From an uncultured Eubacteriales bacterium (lineage in GTDB: Bacteria; Bacillota_A; Clostridia; Christensenellales; Aristaeellaceae), in the NCBI GenBank assembly GCA_902766515.1, contig CACXEB010000098.1, positions 1-6,290 of the forward strand: a stretch of 6,290 nucleotides of DNA. Reading direction: 5' to 3'. The notes below the pieces were generated by a model, which worked only from the letters and a program-made list of their open reading frames with translations, had not been told where the DNA came from and searched no databases. Shown piece after piece: positions 5,537 through 6,290 of this stretch. Made by a program: the position numbers and the translations under genes. Each line of letters starts with the position of its first letter. The stretch's first letter is position 1.

Positions 5537-6290
5537 TCACCGGCCGCCGAGGCGCGACGCCGTCTCGGCTTCCTCCGCCGTGATCTCCCGGCTGCTGTAG
5601 CGGGCCGCCTCGTAGATGTCCGCCTGGCGGGCTTCTGGCAGCGCCTGCCGGGCCGTCTGCTGGGGCGTCACCTCCGGGTGACGGATCAGGTACATCCGGT
5701 AGCTCTGCCGGACCCGCTCGCGCGGGGTCAGTTGGTCCCAGGGCACCCGCTCCTGCCGGACGCGGCGACGCTCCCGCCGCCTTCGGCGCAGGCTCCGTTT
5801 GACCTCACCCCAGTCCAGCAGGCTTTCGACCTGGTCCTCATAGCTTTCGTTGACGGCGTTCATATAGGCCCGCAGCCGCGCGGCCAGGGCCTTCAGCCCC
5901 CGGCACAGCGCTTTCCAGATCAGGCAGAGCAGCAGCGCCAGCCCCGCGATGCTCAGGATGATGGCCGCTCCGTAAGCGAGCTTTTCCAGCAGCAGCAACA
6001 GCCAGGAGGGCTCCTGGGCCGCGCCGCCCAATGCGCCCAGTTCCATCGGGCCGCCGCCTCCCGATGCAGGCGCCGTTTCCGTCGGATTGTCGAAGAGGCT
6101 CATCAGCCACGCGACGGCATCCCCCACCGCAGACACGGCAGCCTGGAACGCCCGCATGATCTGCGGGATGTGCGTCAGCAGCAGGAACAGACCGGCCCAG
6201 AGGGCGCCCGCGCCCAGGTTTTTGAGCAGCATGCTCCGGGATGGCGCGCGCCCTGCCCCGTCGTGCAGGGACTCCAGCCCCAGCGCGAAG
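5537..6290 (-). CDS. DUF4129 domain membrane protein, 5' end probably outside window
   Basis: The frame is open from the right edge of the window to TGA at 5537-5539. An ATG at 6232 would give 231 residues, but its CGGAG is only one base away and codons upstream stay open (FALGLESLHDGAG), so the gene probably begins beyond the window. Counting from ATG 6232, there is a hydrophobic segment at about 7-20, a second clear membrane helix at about 78-106, a loop rich in Gly, Ala and Pro between them, a very basic stretch RRRRRERRR (149-157) on the likely cytoplasmic side, and a C-terminal DUF4129-like motif LTPRERVRQSYRMYL (168-182) ending in ADIYEAARYSSREITAEEAE. DUF4129 often occurs at the C-terminus of membrane-bound transglutaminase-like proteins or in genes beside MoxR ATPase/DUF58 clusters. 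No enzymatic residue is visible here. It is followed after 62 bases by the exported desulfurase fusion, so they may be co-transcribed. Biochemical role unknown. Confidence 0.75.
   Translation of the reverse strand, partial: FALGLESLHDGAGRAPSRSMLLKNLGAGALWAGLFLLLTHIPQIMRAFQAAVSAVGDAVAWLMSLFDNPTETAPASGGGGPMELGALGGAAQEPSWLLLLLEKLAYGAAIILSIAGLALLLCLIWKALCRGLKALAARLRAYMNAVNESYEDQVESLLDWGEVKRSLRRRRRERRRVRQERVPWDQLTPRERVRQSYRMYLIRHPEVTPQQTARQALPEARQADIYEAARYSSREITAEEAETASRLGGR

Noticed and set aside
3264..5600. Plus-strand open frame of 778 codons opposite the desulfurase fusion
   Set aside because: It is almost fully antisense to a gene with clear domains and catalytic motifs. Its translation is rich in Arg, Val, His, Asp and Gln with no recognisable fold, typical of the complementary frame of GC-rich coding DNA.
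1..6290. CRISPR arrays, tRNA or rRNA genes, insertion sequences, attachment sites
   Set aside because: I saw no regularly spaced direct repeats, transposase motifs, terminal inverted repeats or tRNA-like folds. The only clear inverted repeats are the hairpins at 3231-3263 and 5493-5509.

Overview
The window is GC-rich and coding-dense, and it reads as a bacterial chromosome segment, most likely from a GC-rich member of Bacillota (class Clostridia). Three things suggest this: a DUF1461/Lit-type four-helix membrane protein, a family typical of low-GC-lineage Gram-positives; strong GGAGG-type ribosome binding sites; and a DUF4129 membrane protein beside a Sec-exported protein. I cannot name a genus; a Christensenellales- or Oscillospirales-like gut bacterium is only a guess.

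Left half, plus strand (1-3135): the 3' end of prfB (release factor 2, with the GGQ motif) overlaps by four bases (ATGA) a Lit-like lipoprotein intramolecular transacylase candidate. A 25-base gap leads to tsaD (tRNA t6A synthesis). After 44 bases comes a class I SAM-dependent methyltransferase with a strong Shine-Dalgarno sequence. The spacing suggests one operon-like run that combines two translation genes with a membrane enzyme and a small-molecule methyltransferase; the four share no obvious pathway. Between the methyltransferase stop and the convergent gene lie a 24-codon AT-richer ORF that looks like the decapitated N-terminus of another methyltransferase, and a perfect 15-bp hairpin that probably ends transcription from both sides.

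Right half, minus strand (6290-3321): a DUF4129-type membrane protein, open at the window edge, is followed after 62 bases by the most unusual gene here. This is a 717-residue protein with a Sec signal peptide, a thioredoxin-like (redoxin) domain that has lost its CxxC, a small beta-sandwich domain and a complete SufS-like (type II) cysteine desulfurase domain. All the recognisable PLP residues and the sulfur-accepting Cys are kept. An apparently exported PLP-dependent desulfurase-like enzyme is not a standard architecture, and it is the main candidate for something undescribed in this window.
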